This document shows positions 16,540-25,091 of a stretch of 64,000 nucleotides of DNA, piece by piece. The translations under genes were made by a program, and so were the position numbers. Source of the stretch: Candidatus Aminicenantota bacterium (GTDB lineage Bacteria; Acidobacteriota; Aminicenantia; Aminicenantales; Saccharicenantaceae); assembly GCA_026393975.1 (NCBI GenBank), contig JAPKZD010000018.1, positions 1-64,000 on the forward strand. Direction: 5' to 3'. Each line of letters begins with the position of its first letter. Positions within the stretch are counted from its first letter, which is position 1. The notes below the pieces were generated by a model. That model searched no databases, had not been told where the DNA came from, and worked only from the letters and a program-made list of their open reading frames with translations.

Positions 16540-18091
16540 ATTCGACCGCTCTCATCTCCCGGATGACGGTGACCTTGATCTGGCCGGGGTAGTCGAGCTC
16601 GTTCTTGATCTTCGCGGCCGTCTCCTTGGCCAGGAGCGCAGCCCGGTCGTCCGAGATCTTCTGACTCTCGACGATGATCCGGATCTCGCGCCCGGCCTGC
16701 AGGGCGAAGACCTTGGAGACGCCCTCGAACGATGCGGCGATCTCCTCGAGCTTCTCCAGCCGCTGGATGTAGGTCTCGAGGAGCTCCCGCCGGGCGCCCG
16801 GCCTCGCGGCCGAAAGCGTGTCGGCGGCCTGGACGAGGACGGCCTCGATCGACGGAAAATCGATGTCGCGGTGGTGCGAGGCGATGGCCTGGCAGACCTT
16901 CTCCGACTCGCCGTATTTCCTGGCCAGCGCGACGCCGAGCTCGGTGTGCGTCCCCTCCGTGTCCCTGTCGACGGCCTTGCCGATGTCGTGGAGGAGGCCC
17001 GCTCGCAGGGCGACGTTCGTGTCGAGGCCGATCTCCCGGGCCATCATGGCCGCGAGCATGGCCACTTCCTTCGTATGCTGGAGGACGTTCTGGCCGTAGC
17101 TCGTCCGGTACTTGAGTTTGCCCAGGAGCTTGATGAGCTCGGGATGGATGTCCCGGACCTTGAGCTCGAGGACGGCCGACTCGCCCTCCTGCTTGATCTT
17201 CAGCTCGAGGTCGGCCTTGACCGACTCGACGATGTCCTCGATCCGGGCCGGGTGGATCCGGCCGTCGGTGACGAGCTTCTGGATGGACAGGCGGGCGAGC
17301 TCCCGGCGGATGGGGTCGAAGCTCGACAGAATGACCGCCTCCGGCGTGTCGTCGACGATGATGTCGACGCCCGTGGCCATCTCCAGGGCCCGGATGTTCC
17401 GGCCTTCGCGGCCGATGATCCGGCCCTTCATGTCGTCCGAGGGGAGGTCGACGACCGAGACCGTGGTCTCGACGACGTGCTCGGCGGCCGAACGCTGGAT
17501 GGCGTTGGACATGATCTCCCGGGCCGAAGAGGCGGCTTTCTCCCGGGCTTCCTCCTCGATCCGCCGGACGGTGCCGATGGCCTCGAGCTTGGCCTCGTCC
17601 TCGATCCTCTTGATCAACATGGCCTTGGCCTCGTCCTGGGTCATCCCGGACACCCGCTCGAGCTCTTCCACGGCCTTCTTGACGGCCTCGGCGATCTTCG
17701 TTTCCTCGACTTCGAGGTCCTTTTCCTTCTGGGTGAGGCGGCGCTCCTTCTGGGAAAAATCCTTTTCCTTCCGCTCCATCGACTGGAACCGCCGCTCCAG
17801 GTTCTCCTCCTTGCTGAGGAGCCGGCGCTCTGTCTCGTTGAGCTTGCGCTGTTTTTCCCGGTTTTGGGCCTCGAATTCGTTCTGCCGGGCCAGGTCTTTT
17901 TCGCGGGCCTCGAGGGCCGCTTCCCGCTTGATCTTTTCCCCTTCCTCTCGGGCCTTGGCGATGACCGCCCGGGCTTCCTCCTGGGCTTCGACGGCCCGGC
18001 GCGAACTATCCTTGCGCTTGAGCAGGAGGACGACGACCGCCCCCAAGAGAACGGCGATAACGGCGATGCCGACGTAATTGACCGGATTCAT
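16529..18091 (-). CDS. rny: Ribonuclease Y
   Basis: RNase Y is a membrane-anchored endoribonuclease that starts mRNA decay. The 520-residue protein has one N-terminal helix (VGIAVIAVLLGAVVVLLL), a long Arg/Glu/Lys-rich coiled coil (about residues 25-190), a KH domain (GRIIGREGRNIRALE), and an HD domain with HDIGKAVD. The ATG at 18091 follows GAGGAGGT with six-base spacing. That ribosome binding site is inside a perfect 8-bp hairpin, a possible control point. Confidence 0.97.
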   Translation of the reverse strand: MNPVNYVGIAVIAVLLGAVVVLLLKRKDSSRRAVEAQEEARAVIAKAREEGEKIKREAALEAREKDLARQNEFEAQNREKQRKLNETERRLLSKEENLERRFQSMERKEKDFSQKERRLTQKEKDLEVEETKIAEAVKKAVEELERVSGMTQDEAKAMLIKRIEDEAKLEAIGTVRRIEEEAREKAASSAREIMSNAIQRSAAEHVVETTVSVVDLPSDDMKGRIIGREGRNIRALEMATGVDIIVDDTPEAVILSSFDPIRRELARLSIQKLVTDGRIHPARIEDIVESVKADLELKIKQEGESAVLELKVRDIHPELIKLLGKLKYRTSYGQNVLQHTKEVAMLAAMMAREIGLDTNVALRAGLLHDIGKAVDRDTEGTHTELGVALARKYGESEKVCQAIASHHRDIDFPSIEAVLVQAADTLSAARPGARRELLETYIQRLEKLEEIAASFEGVSKVFALQAGREIRIIVESQKISDDRAALLAKETAAKIKNELDYPGQIKVTVIREMRAVEYAR

Positions 18092-18099
18092 AGGATGAC

Positions 18100-18123
18100 C
18101 TCCTCATCTATTTAAATGAGGAG
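18100..18123 (-). promoter_or_regulatory. SD-sequestering hairpin before rny
   Basis: CTCCTCAT and ATGAGGAG (plus coordinates 18100-18107 and 18116-18123) form a perfect 8-bp stem with an 8-base AT-rich loop. In the transcript the 3' arm contains most of the GAGGAGGT ribosome binding site of rny (18098-18105). Folding would mask it. Direct in the sequence; regulation is inference. Confidence 0.55.
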
Positions 18124-18161
18124 ACGCGAGGAAAGATTAAGGAGGCGTCAGGTACCGGGGC

Positions 18162-18205
18162 CGGACCCGGGGTCCGCCCGGCCGCCGAGCCGGCCGCGCG
18201 CGGCC
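18162..18205. repeat. Two GC-rich palindromes between zapA and rny
   Basis: A 15-base palindrome (18162-18176, CGGACCC arms) and an exact 14-base palindrome (18192-18205, GGCCGCGCGCGGCC) lie in tandem in the 120-base gap between zapA and rny. Neither is followed by a U-tract on the minus strand, so they are not standard terminators. They may be RNA stability or processing structures. Confidence 0.45.
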
Positions 18206-18211
18206 TGCCCG

Positions 18212-18541
18212 TCACGAGGGTGATTTATCGGCGTCCGTGTATGTGTTTTCATCTGTGAAGAGATGAACCTCCAAACTTTCGATCTCCGTCTCCATGTGGC
18301 CAAGGGCCTCGTTCACTTGATCGAGTTTCTTCTGGCTCAGGAACAACTCGTCCGCGATGTTCAAGGCCGCCAGGACGGCGACCTTGGTCATATCCGCGGA
18401 CTTGGATTTCACAGCCACTTCGTGCATCTTCTGATCAACGAGCGAAGTCAGGTGGCCGATATATTTCTCATCCTCTTCTCCTTTGACGCGGATCTTGTAG
18501 CGTTGTCCGAAGATTTCGATCTCGAGGATTTTTTCTGTCAT
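18212..18541 (-). CDS. zapA: Cell division protein ZapA
   Basis: A 109-residue protein with the ZapA pattern: N-terminal VEI-like strand (ILEIEIFGQRYKIR), GHLTSLVDQKMHEV, then a long helix with VAVLAALNIADELF leading to a coiled coil. ZapA binds FtsZ and promotes Z-ring bundling. The C-terminus is an acidic Thr/Asp tail. Its start overlaps the stop of the upstream coiled-coil gene by four bases (ATGA). The pheS-pheT-zapB-like-zapA-rny order resembles arrangements in other bacteria. Confidence 0.9.
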   Translation of the reverse strand: MTEKILEIEIFGQRYKIRVKGEEDEKYIGHLTSLVDQKMHEVAVKSKSADMTKVAVLAALNIADELFLSQKKLDQVNEALGHMETEIESLEVHLFTDENTYTDADKSPS

Positions 18542-18798
18542 AAGCCAAGCTGATCGATCTGCCCGATGATGGCTTCGATCTTCCCCTTGATGATGTCCCG
18601 TTCGCCCTCGAACTTCTTCATATCCTCGTCCATGCGGGCGATCTTGCGGGTGCTTTCCTCGAATTCCTTCTTTTCCGTCCGAAACTCCTTGAGCTGCTGC
18701 CTCAGCTTCTCGTTCTCGGTCGAGAGCTTGTGAACATGATCGACGACCTGTCCGATCTTCCCTTCCAGTATCTTAATTCGCTCAAGTTCGGTTGTCAA
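18538..18798 (-). CDS. ZapB-like coiled-coil protein
   Basis: An 86-residue protein that is almost entirely a heptad-rich coiled coil (VVDHVHKLSTENEKLRQQL, EFRTEKKEFEESTRKIARM). Length and the location directly before zapA suggest a ZapB-like division factor, but coiled coils of this size are hard to assign by sequence. It overlaps the 3' end of pheT by 17 bases and zapA by four, so all three are probably translated from one message. Confidence 0.75.
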   Translation of the reverse strand: MTTELERIKILEGKIGQVVDHVHKLSTENEKLRQQLKEFRTEKKEFEESTRKIARMDEDMKKFEGERDIIKGKIEAIIGQIDQLGL

Positions 18799-20845
18799 TT
18801 TTTCCCTCCCTCAGTTGGATGTTCAAGGCGGACTTCAGGTGGCCGACGATGTCCTGTTCGACGCGGTCCACTTCCTCGGCCACGAGCGTCCTCTGGGGAT
18901 GCCGGAAGCGGAAGCGGACGGTCAGACTGACCTTGTCCGCGGGGATGGACGGGCCGCTGAACCGGTCCCGAAGCTCGAACCCCTCGAGGAGGGGCAGGTT
19001 CAGCTTGGCCAGGGCCTTGCCGATCTCCTGATAGGCGACGCCCCTGTCCAGGAGGAACGACAGGTCGCGGCTGACTCCGGGAAATCTCGGGACAGGCGCA
19101 TATTGGAACGGCTTCGGCGTTTTCTCGAACAGGCCGGTGAGGTCGACCTCGGCGGCAAAAACGGTCCGGTCGACCGACGCCGCGGCGGCGAGCGACTTCC
19201 GGAGGACGCCGAGACAGCCAACGGGCTGGCCCTTGTATAGGAGCGCCAGCGCCCGGCCTTCCTCGAAATAGGCGTGGTCCCTCTCTTCGAACGCGAAGGG
19301 CTCGAAGCGGAGCGCCTCCATCAACGCCTCGAGGGCGCCCTTGAGGACGTAGAAATCGGTCTCCGCCGGGCCCGAAGCCCAGCCCGCCCCGGGCAGGAGC
19401 CCGGTCGAGACGAGGCCGAGGCGGAGCTCCTCGCGGTGCTTGTCCCCCTCCCAGTAAAAGGCGTTCCCCAACTCGAAGACGTGGACCCCCTCGAGTCCCC
19501 GATTGAGGTTCCAGGCCGCGTTCTCGAGAAGTCCCGGAACGAGGGTCGTGCGCAGCACGGACGCCCGGCTCGAGATGGGGTTCTGGACGTCCACGGGCCG
19601 GAGGCCGCTCCCCGCCGCCGCCTCCCGTTCCGGGTCGGCGAAACTCCAGTTGATGACCTCGTCGAAACCCTGGCCGAGCAGGGTCTGCCGGATCCTCCCG
19701 AGACGTTCCCTCTTCCTGTTGACGCTCAAGTCGAACGAACGGACCGGCGTGAATTCCGAGGGGATCCGGTCGTAGCCGTAAAAGCGGGCGACCTCCTCGA
19801 TGAGGTCCGCTTCCCGCCCGATGTCCACCCGGAAAGTGGGGACCTCCACCCGCCAGACGCCCTTGTGAACGGTCTCGACGCGGAAGCCCAGGCGCCCCAG
19901 GACTTCGACGACGAGGCTTTCGGGGACGTCGACGCCCAGCAGTTCGGCGATTCGCCGCAGGCGGAGCCGCACGGACTTGGGCTTGTGAGGCTTCGGGTAG
20001 ACGTCGATGAGGCCACGGCTGGCCTTGCCGCCCATCTGCGTCAGGAGCGACGCCGCCATGAGCGCGGCCTGCGGCGCGAAGCCGACATCCGCCCCTCGCT
20101 CGAAACGGTAGGAGGCGTCGGTCGAGAGGCCCAGTTTCTTGGCCGTCTTGCGGATCGAGACCGGGTCGAAATTGGCGCTTTCGATGAAGACGTCCCGGGT
20201 CGCGTCGGTGATGCCGGAGGCCTCGCCGCCGATGACGCCGGCCAGGGCCACCGGCCGGGACTCGTCGGCGATGACCAGCATGTCGGTCGTGAGCTCGAGC
20301 GTCCGGCCGTCCAGGTCCTTCAGGGTCTCTCCCCTTTTCGCCTTGCGGACGACGATCTTGCCGCCGCCGATCTTTCCAAAATCGAAGGTATGGATGGGCT
20401 GGGCCGTGGCAAAGAGCACGTAGTTCGAGACGTCGACGACGTTGTTGATCGGCCGGAGGCCCATGGCCTCGACACGGCGCCTCAGCCCGTCGGGCGACGG
20501 GCCGACCGGGACGTCCCGGACGACGAGGCCGCAGTAACGGGGGCAAAGGTTTTCGCTCGAGATCTGGACGTCGGCAATCTCCGTCGTGGCCTGGGGGAGC
20601 TCGGCGAGCGGCCAGCTCTTCTCTTTGAGCGAAAGTCCGAGCATGGCCCCGATCTCCCGGGCGACGCCGAGATGGCCGAGCGTGTCCGGCCGGTTGGCGT
20701 AGGTCTCGAGGTCGAGGACCACGTCCCCGTCCCTCTCCTCGACCGTGTCGGCGACGAGGCCGATCATGGTCAGCCTGTCGAGGAGCTCCTGGCGGGGGAT
20801 GTCCACCGTGACGAACTCGCGGATCCAATCCAGGCTGATCTTCAT
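18782..20845 (-). CDS. pheT: Phenylalanyl-tRNA synthetase beta subunit, lacking the EMAP-like domain
   Basis: PheT with PheS forms the (alpha beta)2 enzyme that charges tRNA-Phe. The 687-residue chain starts MKISLDWIREFV and passes almost directly to ETYANRPDTLGHLGVAREI, so the OB-fold/EMAP-like tRNA-binding domain normally found at about residues 40-150 is absent. The B3/B4 editing region, B5 domain and C-terminal anticodon-binding (FDX-ACB) domain ending FRFRHPQRTLVAEEVD are present. The start at 20845 overlaps the pheS stop by four bases; the longer open frame is a shadow within pheS. Confidence 0.94.
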   Translation of the reverse strand: MKISLDWIREFVTVDIPRQELLDRLTMIGLVADTVEERDGDVVLDLETYANRPDTLGHLGVAREIGAMLGLSLKEKSWPLAELPQATTEIADVQISSENLCPRYCGLVVRDVPVGPSPDGLRRRVEAMGLRPINNVVDVSNYVLFATAQPIHTFDFGKIGGGKIVVRKAKRGETLKDLDGRTLELTTDMLVIADESRPVALAGVIGGEASGITDATRDVFIESANFDPVSIRKTAKKLGLSTDASYRFERGADVGFAPQAALMAASLLTQMGGKASRGLIDVYPKPHKPKSVRLRLRRIAELLGVDVPESLVVEVLGRLGFRVETVHKGVWRVEVPTFRVDIGREADLIEEVARFYGYDRIPSEFTPVRSFDLSVNRKRERLGRIRQTLLGQGFDEVINWSFADPEREAAAGSGLRPVDVQNPISSRASVLRTTLVPGLLENAAWNLNRGLEGVHVFELGNAFYWEGDKHREELRLGLVSTGLLPGAGWASGPAETDFYVLKGALEALMEALRFEPFAFEERDHAYFEEGRALALLYKGQPVGCLGVLRKSLAAAASVDRTVFAAEVDLTGLFEKTPKPFQYAPVPRFPGVSRDLSFLLDRGVAYQEIGKALAKLNLPLLEGFELRDRFSGPSIPADKVSLTVRFRFRHPQRTLVAEEVDRVEQDIVGHLKSALNIQLREGKIDNRT

Positions 20846-21876
20846 TTCGTCCCGAATTGCCTGAGGAACCTCAGGTCGTTCTCGTAGAAATGCCGCATCT
20901 CGGTGATGCCGAAGGCGAACATGGCCGTCCGGTCGATGCCCAGCCCGAAGGCCCAGCCGGAATATTTTTCCGGGTCGATGTTGACGTTCTTGAGGACCTG
21001 GGGGTCGACCATGCCCGAACCGAGGATCTCTTTCCAGCCCGTCCCGCCGCAGACCCGGCAGGACTTGTCCTGGCCGCCGCAGACGATGCACTCGATGTCG
21101 ACCTCGGCCGAGGGCTCGGTGAAGGGGAAGAAGCTCGGCCGGAAGCGGACCTTGATCTTCTCGCCGAACAGGGCCCGGATGAAGTACTCCAACGTACCCT
21201 TGAGATGGGCGAAGGTGATGCCCTCGTCGACGACGAGGCCTTCGATCTGCATGAACATCGGCAGGTGCGTCGGGTCGGGCGTCTCCCGGCGAAAGACCCG
21301 GCCGGGGATGATGATCCGGATGGGCGGTTTCTTCTTTTCCATGACCCGGATCTGGACCGGCGACGTGTGTGTCCGCAGGAGCAGGTCGTCCGTGATGTAG
21401 AGCGTGTCCCAGCTGTCCCGGGCTGGGTGGTGGGGCGGGAAATTGAGGGCCTCGAAATTGTAGTAATCGGTCTCGATCTCCGGCCCCTCCTCGATGGTGA
21501 AGCCCATGCCGAGGAAGACGTTCTCGATCTCCTGCTGGAAGAGGACGAGCGGGTGCGGCGCGCCGACGTACCTTTTCCGGCCGGGAAGGGTTAGGTCCAG
21601 AGCCTGGGCCGGGCGGCCGTCCGTCCGGACCTTGCCCTCCAGGGTCTGAAGCCCGTCCTGGACGAAGGTCTTGAACGCGTTGACCAGCCGGCCCGCCTCG
21701 CGCTTGTCCTCGGCGGGGACGGACTTGAGGCCTTCGAACAGAAGGGTGACGTGGCCTTTTTTGCGGCTCAGGAAGGCGGTCCGGAGCCCTTCGAGTGATT
21801 TCGCGTCGCCAACCTTGAGGGCCTCCGCCTCGAACGCCTTCCGGAGACCTTCGACCCGGTCCTTGAGATCCGCCAT
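20842..21876 (-). CDS. pheS: Phenylalanyl-tRNA synthetase alpha subunit
   Basis: The catalytic subunit of PheRS, 344 residues. An N-terminal coiled coil is followed by the class II core: HPLVLFQQEIENVFLGMGF, GPEIETDYYNFEALNFPPHHPARD (motif 1 to 2 region), RVFRRETPDPTHLPMFMQIEGL and the motif 3 sequence AFGLGIDRTAMF. A CxxC-x5-CxxC insertion (CIVCGGQDKSCRVCGG) is present, as in many bacterial PheS. It follows rplT by nine bases. Confidence 0.97.
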   Translation of the reverse strand: MADLKDRVEGLRKAFEAEALKVGDAKSLEGLRTAFLSRKKGHVTLLFEGLKSVPAEDKREAGRLVNAFKTFVQDGLQTLEGKVRTDGRPAQALDLTLPGRKRYVGAPHPLVLFQQEIENVFLGMGFTIEEGPEIETDYYNFEALNFPPHHPARDSWDTLYITDDLLLRTHTSPVQIRVMEKKKPPIRIIIPGRVFRRETPDPTHLPMFMQIEGLVVDEGITFAHLKGTLEYFIRALFGEKIKVRFRPSFFPFTEPSAEVDIECIVCGGQDKSCRVCGGTGWKEILGSGMVDPQVLKNVNIDPEKYSGWAFGLGIDRTAMFAFGITEMRHFYENDLRFLRQFGTK

Positions 21877-21885
21877 CTCCGGCAG

Positions 21886-22242
21886 CTAGGCCGCTGTGTC
21901 TTTCGCCTTGCGGGCCAGATGGGCGAACGTTTCGGGGGCGTTGACGGCCAGTTCGGCCAGGATCTTGCGGTCCAGGGCGATGCCGAGGGTCTTCAGGCCC
22001 CGGATGAATCGGCTGTAAGAGGTCCCGTTGATTATGGCCGCCGCCTTGATACGGACGATCCAGAGGCTGCGAAAATCCCGCTTTTTAGCCCGCCGGTCGC
22101 GGTAGGCGTAAAGAAGGGACTTCTCCACCGCCTCTTTGGCGGTGCGGTAGTTGCGGCTTTTGGCGCCGAAGTATCCCTTGGCCCGGCCGAGGACTTTCCT
22201 TCGCCGGTCTCGTCTCTTGGTGCTGCGTTTGACGCGTGGCAT
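21886..22242 (-). CDS. rplT: 50S ribosomal protein L20
   Basis: A 118-residue basic protein with the L20 pattern: [24 protein letters not shown], a long N-terminal helix, [17 protein letters not shown], and the globular C-terminal part [25 protein letters not shown]. It binds 23S rRNA early in 50S assembly and, in other bacteria, represses its own operon. It is in the standard infC-rpmI-rplT order. Confidence 0.98.
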   Translation of the reverse strand: MPRVKRSTKRRDRRRKVLGRAKGYFGAKSRNYRTAKEAVEKSLLYAYRDRRAKKRDFRSLWIVRIKAAAIINGTSYSRFIRGLKTLGIALDRKILAELAVNAPETFAHLARKAKDTAA

Positions 22243-22269
22243 TATCGTCTCCTTGTGCGCGGGGCGCTT

Positions 22270-22470
22270 TTACATCTCGTACGGGAGCATGGTCTTGAGG
22301 GCCTTGCGGTCGGCCGGGCTGGCGACGGCCTTCTTGCCCAGGTGCCGCTTGCGCTTGGAGGCCTTCTTGGTCAGGATGTGGCTTTTATTCGCCTGGGCGT
22401 GGAGAAACTTTTTCTTCGCCGTGACCTTGAACCTCTTTTGCACTCCCTTGTGGGTTTTTAACTTTGGCAT
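22270..22470 (-). CDS. rpmI: 50S ribosomal protein L35
   Basis: A 66-residue, very basic protein: [39 protein letters not shown], and the C-terminal LKTMLPYEM, all typical of L35. AGGAGG precedes the ATG with good spacing. Its first 86 bases also encode the C-terminal tail of IF3 in another frame, an unusually long overlap for this gene pair. Confidence 0.98.
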   Translation of the reverse strand: MPKLKTHKGVQKRFKVTAKKKFLHAQANKSHILTKKASKRKRHLGKKAVASPADRKALKTMLPYEM

Positions 22471-23026
22471 CTTTTCCTCCTAACTTCGTGGGGACCAGCA
22501 GAGCGGAAACGGCCCAATCCTGCTTCCGGGCCGAACCATCCTGACTCGCCATCTCTTTCACATCGGTGAGGACCCTGTCGAGGACCTGATATCCGAGCTC
22601 CGGCTTCTGCTTTTCGCGGCCGCGCAGCATGACGGTGATCTTGACCTTGTCGCCTTCCCCGAGGAAGCGCTTGACGTGCTTCATCTTGAAGTCGTAGTCG
22701 TGGACGCTGATCTTGGGGCGAAACTTGATCTCTTTGATCTGGATCTGCTTCTGGTGCCTTTTGGCCTCGTGGTCCTTCTTGTGCTCTTCGTACAGGAACT
22801 TGCCGTAGTCCGTGATCTTGCAGACGGGGGGCTGGGCCGTGGCCGCGATCTCGACGAGATCGAGGCCCCGCTCGCGTGCCATTTGAATGGCCTGGCTCGT
22901 GGGCAGGACGCCGAGGGCGTTTTTCTCCTCGTCGATGACCCGGACCTCCTTGGCTCCGATCATCTCGTTCGTCCGGTGGGGCTTGGCCTTGGCGACCGCA
23001 GGATAATAAGAGTGTCTCTTGAAAAT
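22385..23026 (-). CDS. infC: Translation initiation factor IF-3, probable AUU start
   Basis: IF-3 keeps ribosomal subunits apart and proofreads initiation. [23 protein letters not shown] opens the N-domain, and [31 protein letters not shown] and the C-domain follow. Homologues extend upstream of the first ATG (22963). In frame, an ATT at 23026 lies six bases after GAGGAGG, and the intervening 21 codons encode a basic N-terminus as expected. An AUU start is the classic device for IF-3 autoregulation. After the usual end (LLVPTKL) there is a tail of about 30 residues that overlaps rpmI. Length from ATT is 213 residues. Confidence 0.93.
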   Translation of the reverse strand: MFKRHSYYPAVAKAKPHRTNEMIGAKEVRVIDEEKNALGVLPTSQAIQMARERGLDLVEIAATAQPPVCKITDYGKFLYEEHKKDHEAKRHQKQIQIKEIKFRPKISVHDYDFKMKHVKRFLGEGDKVKITVMLRGREKQKPELGYQVLDRVLTDVKEMASQDGSARKQDWAVSALLVPTKLGGKDAKVKNPQGSAKEVQGHGEEKVSPRPGE

Positions 23027-23038
23027 GTCGGTCCTCCT

Positions 23039-24799
23039 CTAGAAATTCACGATTAAATTTTTATTCTGATTGAATTCCTTGGCTTTTTCAAGGAAAAGAG
23101 CGACGTCCACTTCGCCCTTGTCCCCTTGGCCGTGGACGCGGAGAGAGGCGCTCCGGCGCTCGACCTCCTTGTCGCCAACGACCAGGATGAGCGGGATCTT
23201 CTGGACCTCCGCCTCGCGGATCTTCTTGCCGACCTTCTCCCGGCTGAGGTCGACCGCCGACCGCAGACCGTTCGCCTGGAGCATCCGGTCGAGGGACCGG
23301 GCGTAGTCTTCGTGGCGCTCGGCGATCGGCAGGACGACGGCCTGGACGGGGGCGAGCCAGAGGGGAAAGCTCCCGTTGTAGTGTTCGATGAGGACGCCGA
23401 AGAACCGCTCCAGGGAGCCGAGCAGGGCGCGGTGGACCATGTAGGGCCGGTGCTCCTTGCCGTCCTCGCCGACGAAGGTCATATCGAAGCGCTCCGACAT
23501 GTTGAAATCGAACTGGATGGTCGTGCACTGCCAGAGCCGGCCGAGGGCGTCCTTGATCTTGATGTCGATCTTGGGGCCGTAGAAGACGGCCTCGCCCTCC
23601 ATCCGCTCGTAGGCGTGGCCCCGGGTCTCGAGGGCCTTGACGAGCGCCGCCTCGGCCCGGCACCAGAGGTCGTCCGTGCCGCAGTACTTGGCCGGGTTCT
23701 TCGGGTCGCGCACCGACAGCTCGATCTTGTTGTCGGTGAAGCCGAAGTCGGCCAGGATGGAGATCGAGAAATCGAGGACCCGGAGGATCTCTGCCTCGAT
23801 CTGCCCGGGGGTGCAGATGATGTGGGCGTCGTCCTGGGTGAAGCCGCGGACGCGGAGCAGGCCGTGGAGCGTGCCGCTCCTCTCGTATCGGTAGACGGTG
23901 CCGAGCTCCGCCCAGCGCAGGGGCAGGTCCCGATACGAGCGCATCCGGGACTTGTAGATCTGGATGTGGAAGGGGCAGTTCATCGGTTTCAGGTAGTAGG
24001 CCTGTTCGTCGATGTCCATCGGCGAATACATGCTGTCTTTATAGAAGCCGAGGTGGCCCGAGGTCTGCCAGAGGGCCGCCCGCCCGATGTGCGGGGTGAA
24101 TAGGATGTCGTAGCCGCCGGCCCAGTGGCGTTCCCGCCAGTGCTGCTCGATGACGGCTCGGACGCGGGCGCCCTTCGGATGCCAGAGGACGAGGCCGCCG
24201 CCGATCTCGTCGCTGGTGCTGAAGAGGTCGAGCTCCGCGCCGAGCCGGCGGTGGTCGCGCTTCTTGGCCTCTTCGAGCATGCGCAGATGGTCTTCGAGCT
24301 CCTTCTTGGAGAAAGAGACCGTTCCGTAGATCCGCTGCATCTGCGGGCCCCGTTCGTCGCCCTTCCAGTAGGCCCCCGACACCGAGAGCAGCTTGACGTG
24401 CTGGAGGGCGCCGGTCGCGGGCACGTGCGGGCCGAGGCAAAAGTCGGCGAACGGCCCCTGCCGATATACGGTCACGGTCACATCGCCTTTCTCCCGGATG
24501 AGCTCGACCTTGAGCGCCTGCTTCTTCTCCTCAAACATCCGAACGGCTTCTTCCTTTGTCAGAACGAGCCGCTCGACGGGGACGTTCTCACGGGCGATCT
24601 CCTTCATCCGCTTTTCGATGGCCTCGAGGTCCTCGGGCGTGAAGGCCTTCTCCCGGAGGAAGTCGTAATAGAAGCCGGTTTCGACGGCCGGCCCGATGCC
24701 GGTCTTCGTCTCGGGGTAGAGATCCAGGACGGCGTGGGCGAGGAGGTGCGCGGCGCTGTGCCTCAGAACGTCGATTGTCATACCGGTTTCGTCACTCAT
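23039..24799 (-). CDS. thrS: Threonyl-tRNA synthetase, lacking the TGS domain
   Basis: A 586-residue class II synthetase that charges tRNA-Thr. It begins only a few residues before DVLRHSAAHLLAHAV, the start of the editing (tRNA_SAD) domain, so the usual N-terminal TGS domain of about 60 residues is absent. The catalytic zinc ligands are visible in MNCPFH (Cys), TQDDAH (His) and MVHRA (His), and the anticodon domain ends at the C-terminus. The first ATG (24799) and another at 24781 are both possible. It is first in the run leading into infC, whose start is 12 bases after the thrS stop. Confidence 0.95.
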   Translation of the reverse strand: MSDETGMTIDVLRHSAAHLLAHAVLDLYPETKTGIGPAVETGFYYDFLREKAFTPEDLEAIEKRMKEIARENVPVERLVLTKEEAVRMFEEKKQALKVELIREKGDVTVTVYRQGPFADFCLGPHVPATGALQHVKLLSVSGAYWKGDERGPQMQRIYGTVSFSKKELEDHLRMLEEAKKRDHRRLGAELDLFSTSDEIGGGLVLWHPKGARVRAVIEQHWRERHWAGGYDILFTPHIGRAALWQTSGHLGFYKDSMYSPMDIDEQAYYLKPMNCPFHIQIYKSRMRSYRDLPLRWAELGTVYRYERSGTLHGLLRVRGFTQDDAHIICTPGQIEAEILRVLDFSISILADFGFTDNKIELSVRDPKNPAKYCGTDDLWCRAEAALVKALETRGHAYERMEGEAVFYGPKIDIKIKDALGRLWQCTTIQFDFNMSERFDMTFVGEDGKEHRPYMVHRALLGSLERFFGVLIEHYNGSFPLWLAPVQAVVLPIAERHEDYARSLDRMLQANGLRSAVDLSREKVGKKIREAEVQKIPLILVVGDKEVERRSASLRVHGQGDKGEVDVALFLEKAKEFNQNKNLIVNF

Positions 24800-24886
24800 T
24801 CTCTATAACCGCTGTGTTTCACAAGGGCGGGCGATTCAATTCCGGCCGGTCCGACGGCTCCTTGAATTCTGACCGCTTGATTCTCG

Positions 24887-24961
24887 TGGTAGGCGCGGAG
24901 GGGATTGAACCCACGGCCTCTTCCGTGTCAGGGAAGCGCTCTCCCACTGAGCTACGCGCCT
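24887..24961 (-). tRNA. tRNA-Val (GAC), CCA encoded
   Basis: Read on the minus strand: acceptor AGGCGCG pairs with CGCGCCT, D-arm GCTC/GAGC, anticodon stem CTTCC/GGAAG with loop CTGACAC (anticodon GAC, Val), variable AGGCC, and T-arm GTGGG/CCCTC with loop TTCAATC. The discriminator is A and CCA is encoded. One U-U mismatch is in the T stem. It sits between thrS and the plus-strand phosphodiesterase gene. Confidence 0.93.
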
Positions 24962-25091
24962 AACTTTCGCCTTTTAAGGCTGTTATATATTAAGGAAATC
25001 GGGCAGAACTGTCAATACGCCCGGACATTCTCCCGGGGCTGGCCCGCGAGCCGCTCTGTCGGCTATAATGAGGGCGGAAAAGCGGACGACA

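Noticed and set aside
16316-18115. Long plus-strand open frame opposite rny (and similar long antisense frames opposite lptD, dxs, dnaE, guaA and polA)
   Set aside because: They are codon-bias shadows of GC-rich genes: Asp/Gly/Val/Arg-rich translations with no family motifs, fully overlapped by well-recognised proteins.
18092-18211. Possible 6S RNA gene between zapA and rny, where it often lies
   Set aside because: The gap is only 120 bases, and I see two short GC palindromes and an SD hairpin, not a long stem with a central bubble.
24800-24886. T-box leader before thrS
   Set aside because: Only about 90 bases lie between tRNA-Val and thrS, and I found no T-box sequence or terminator hairpin; the same holds for pheS and valS.
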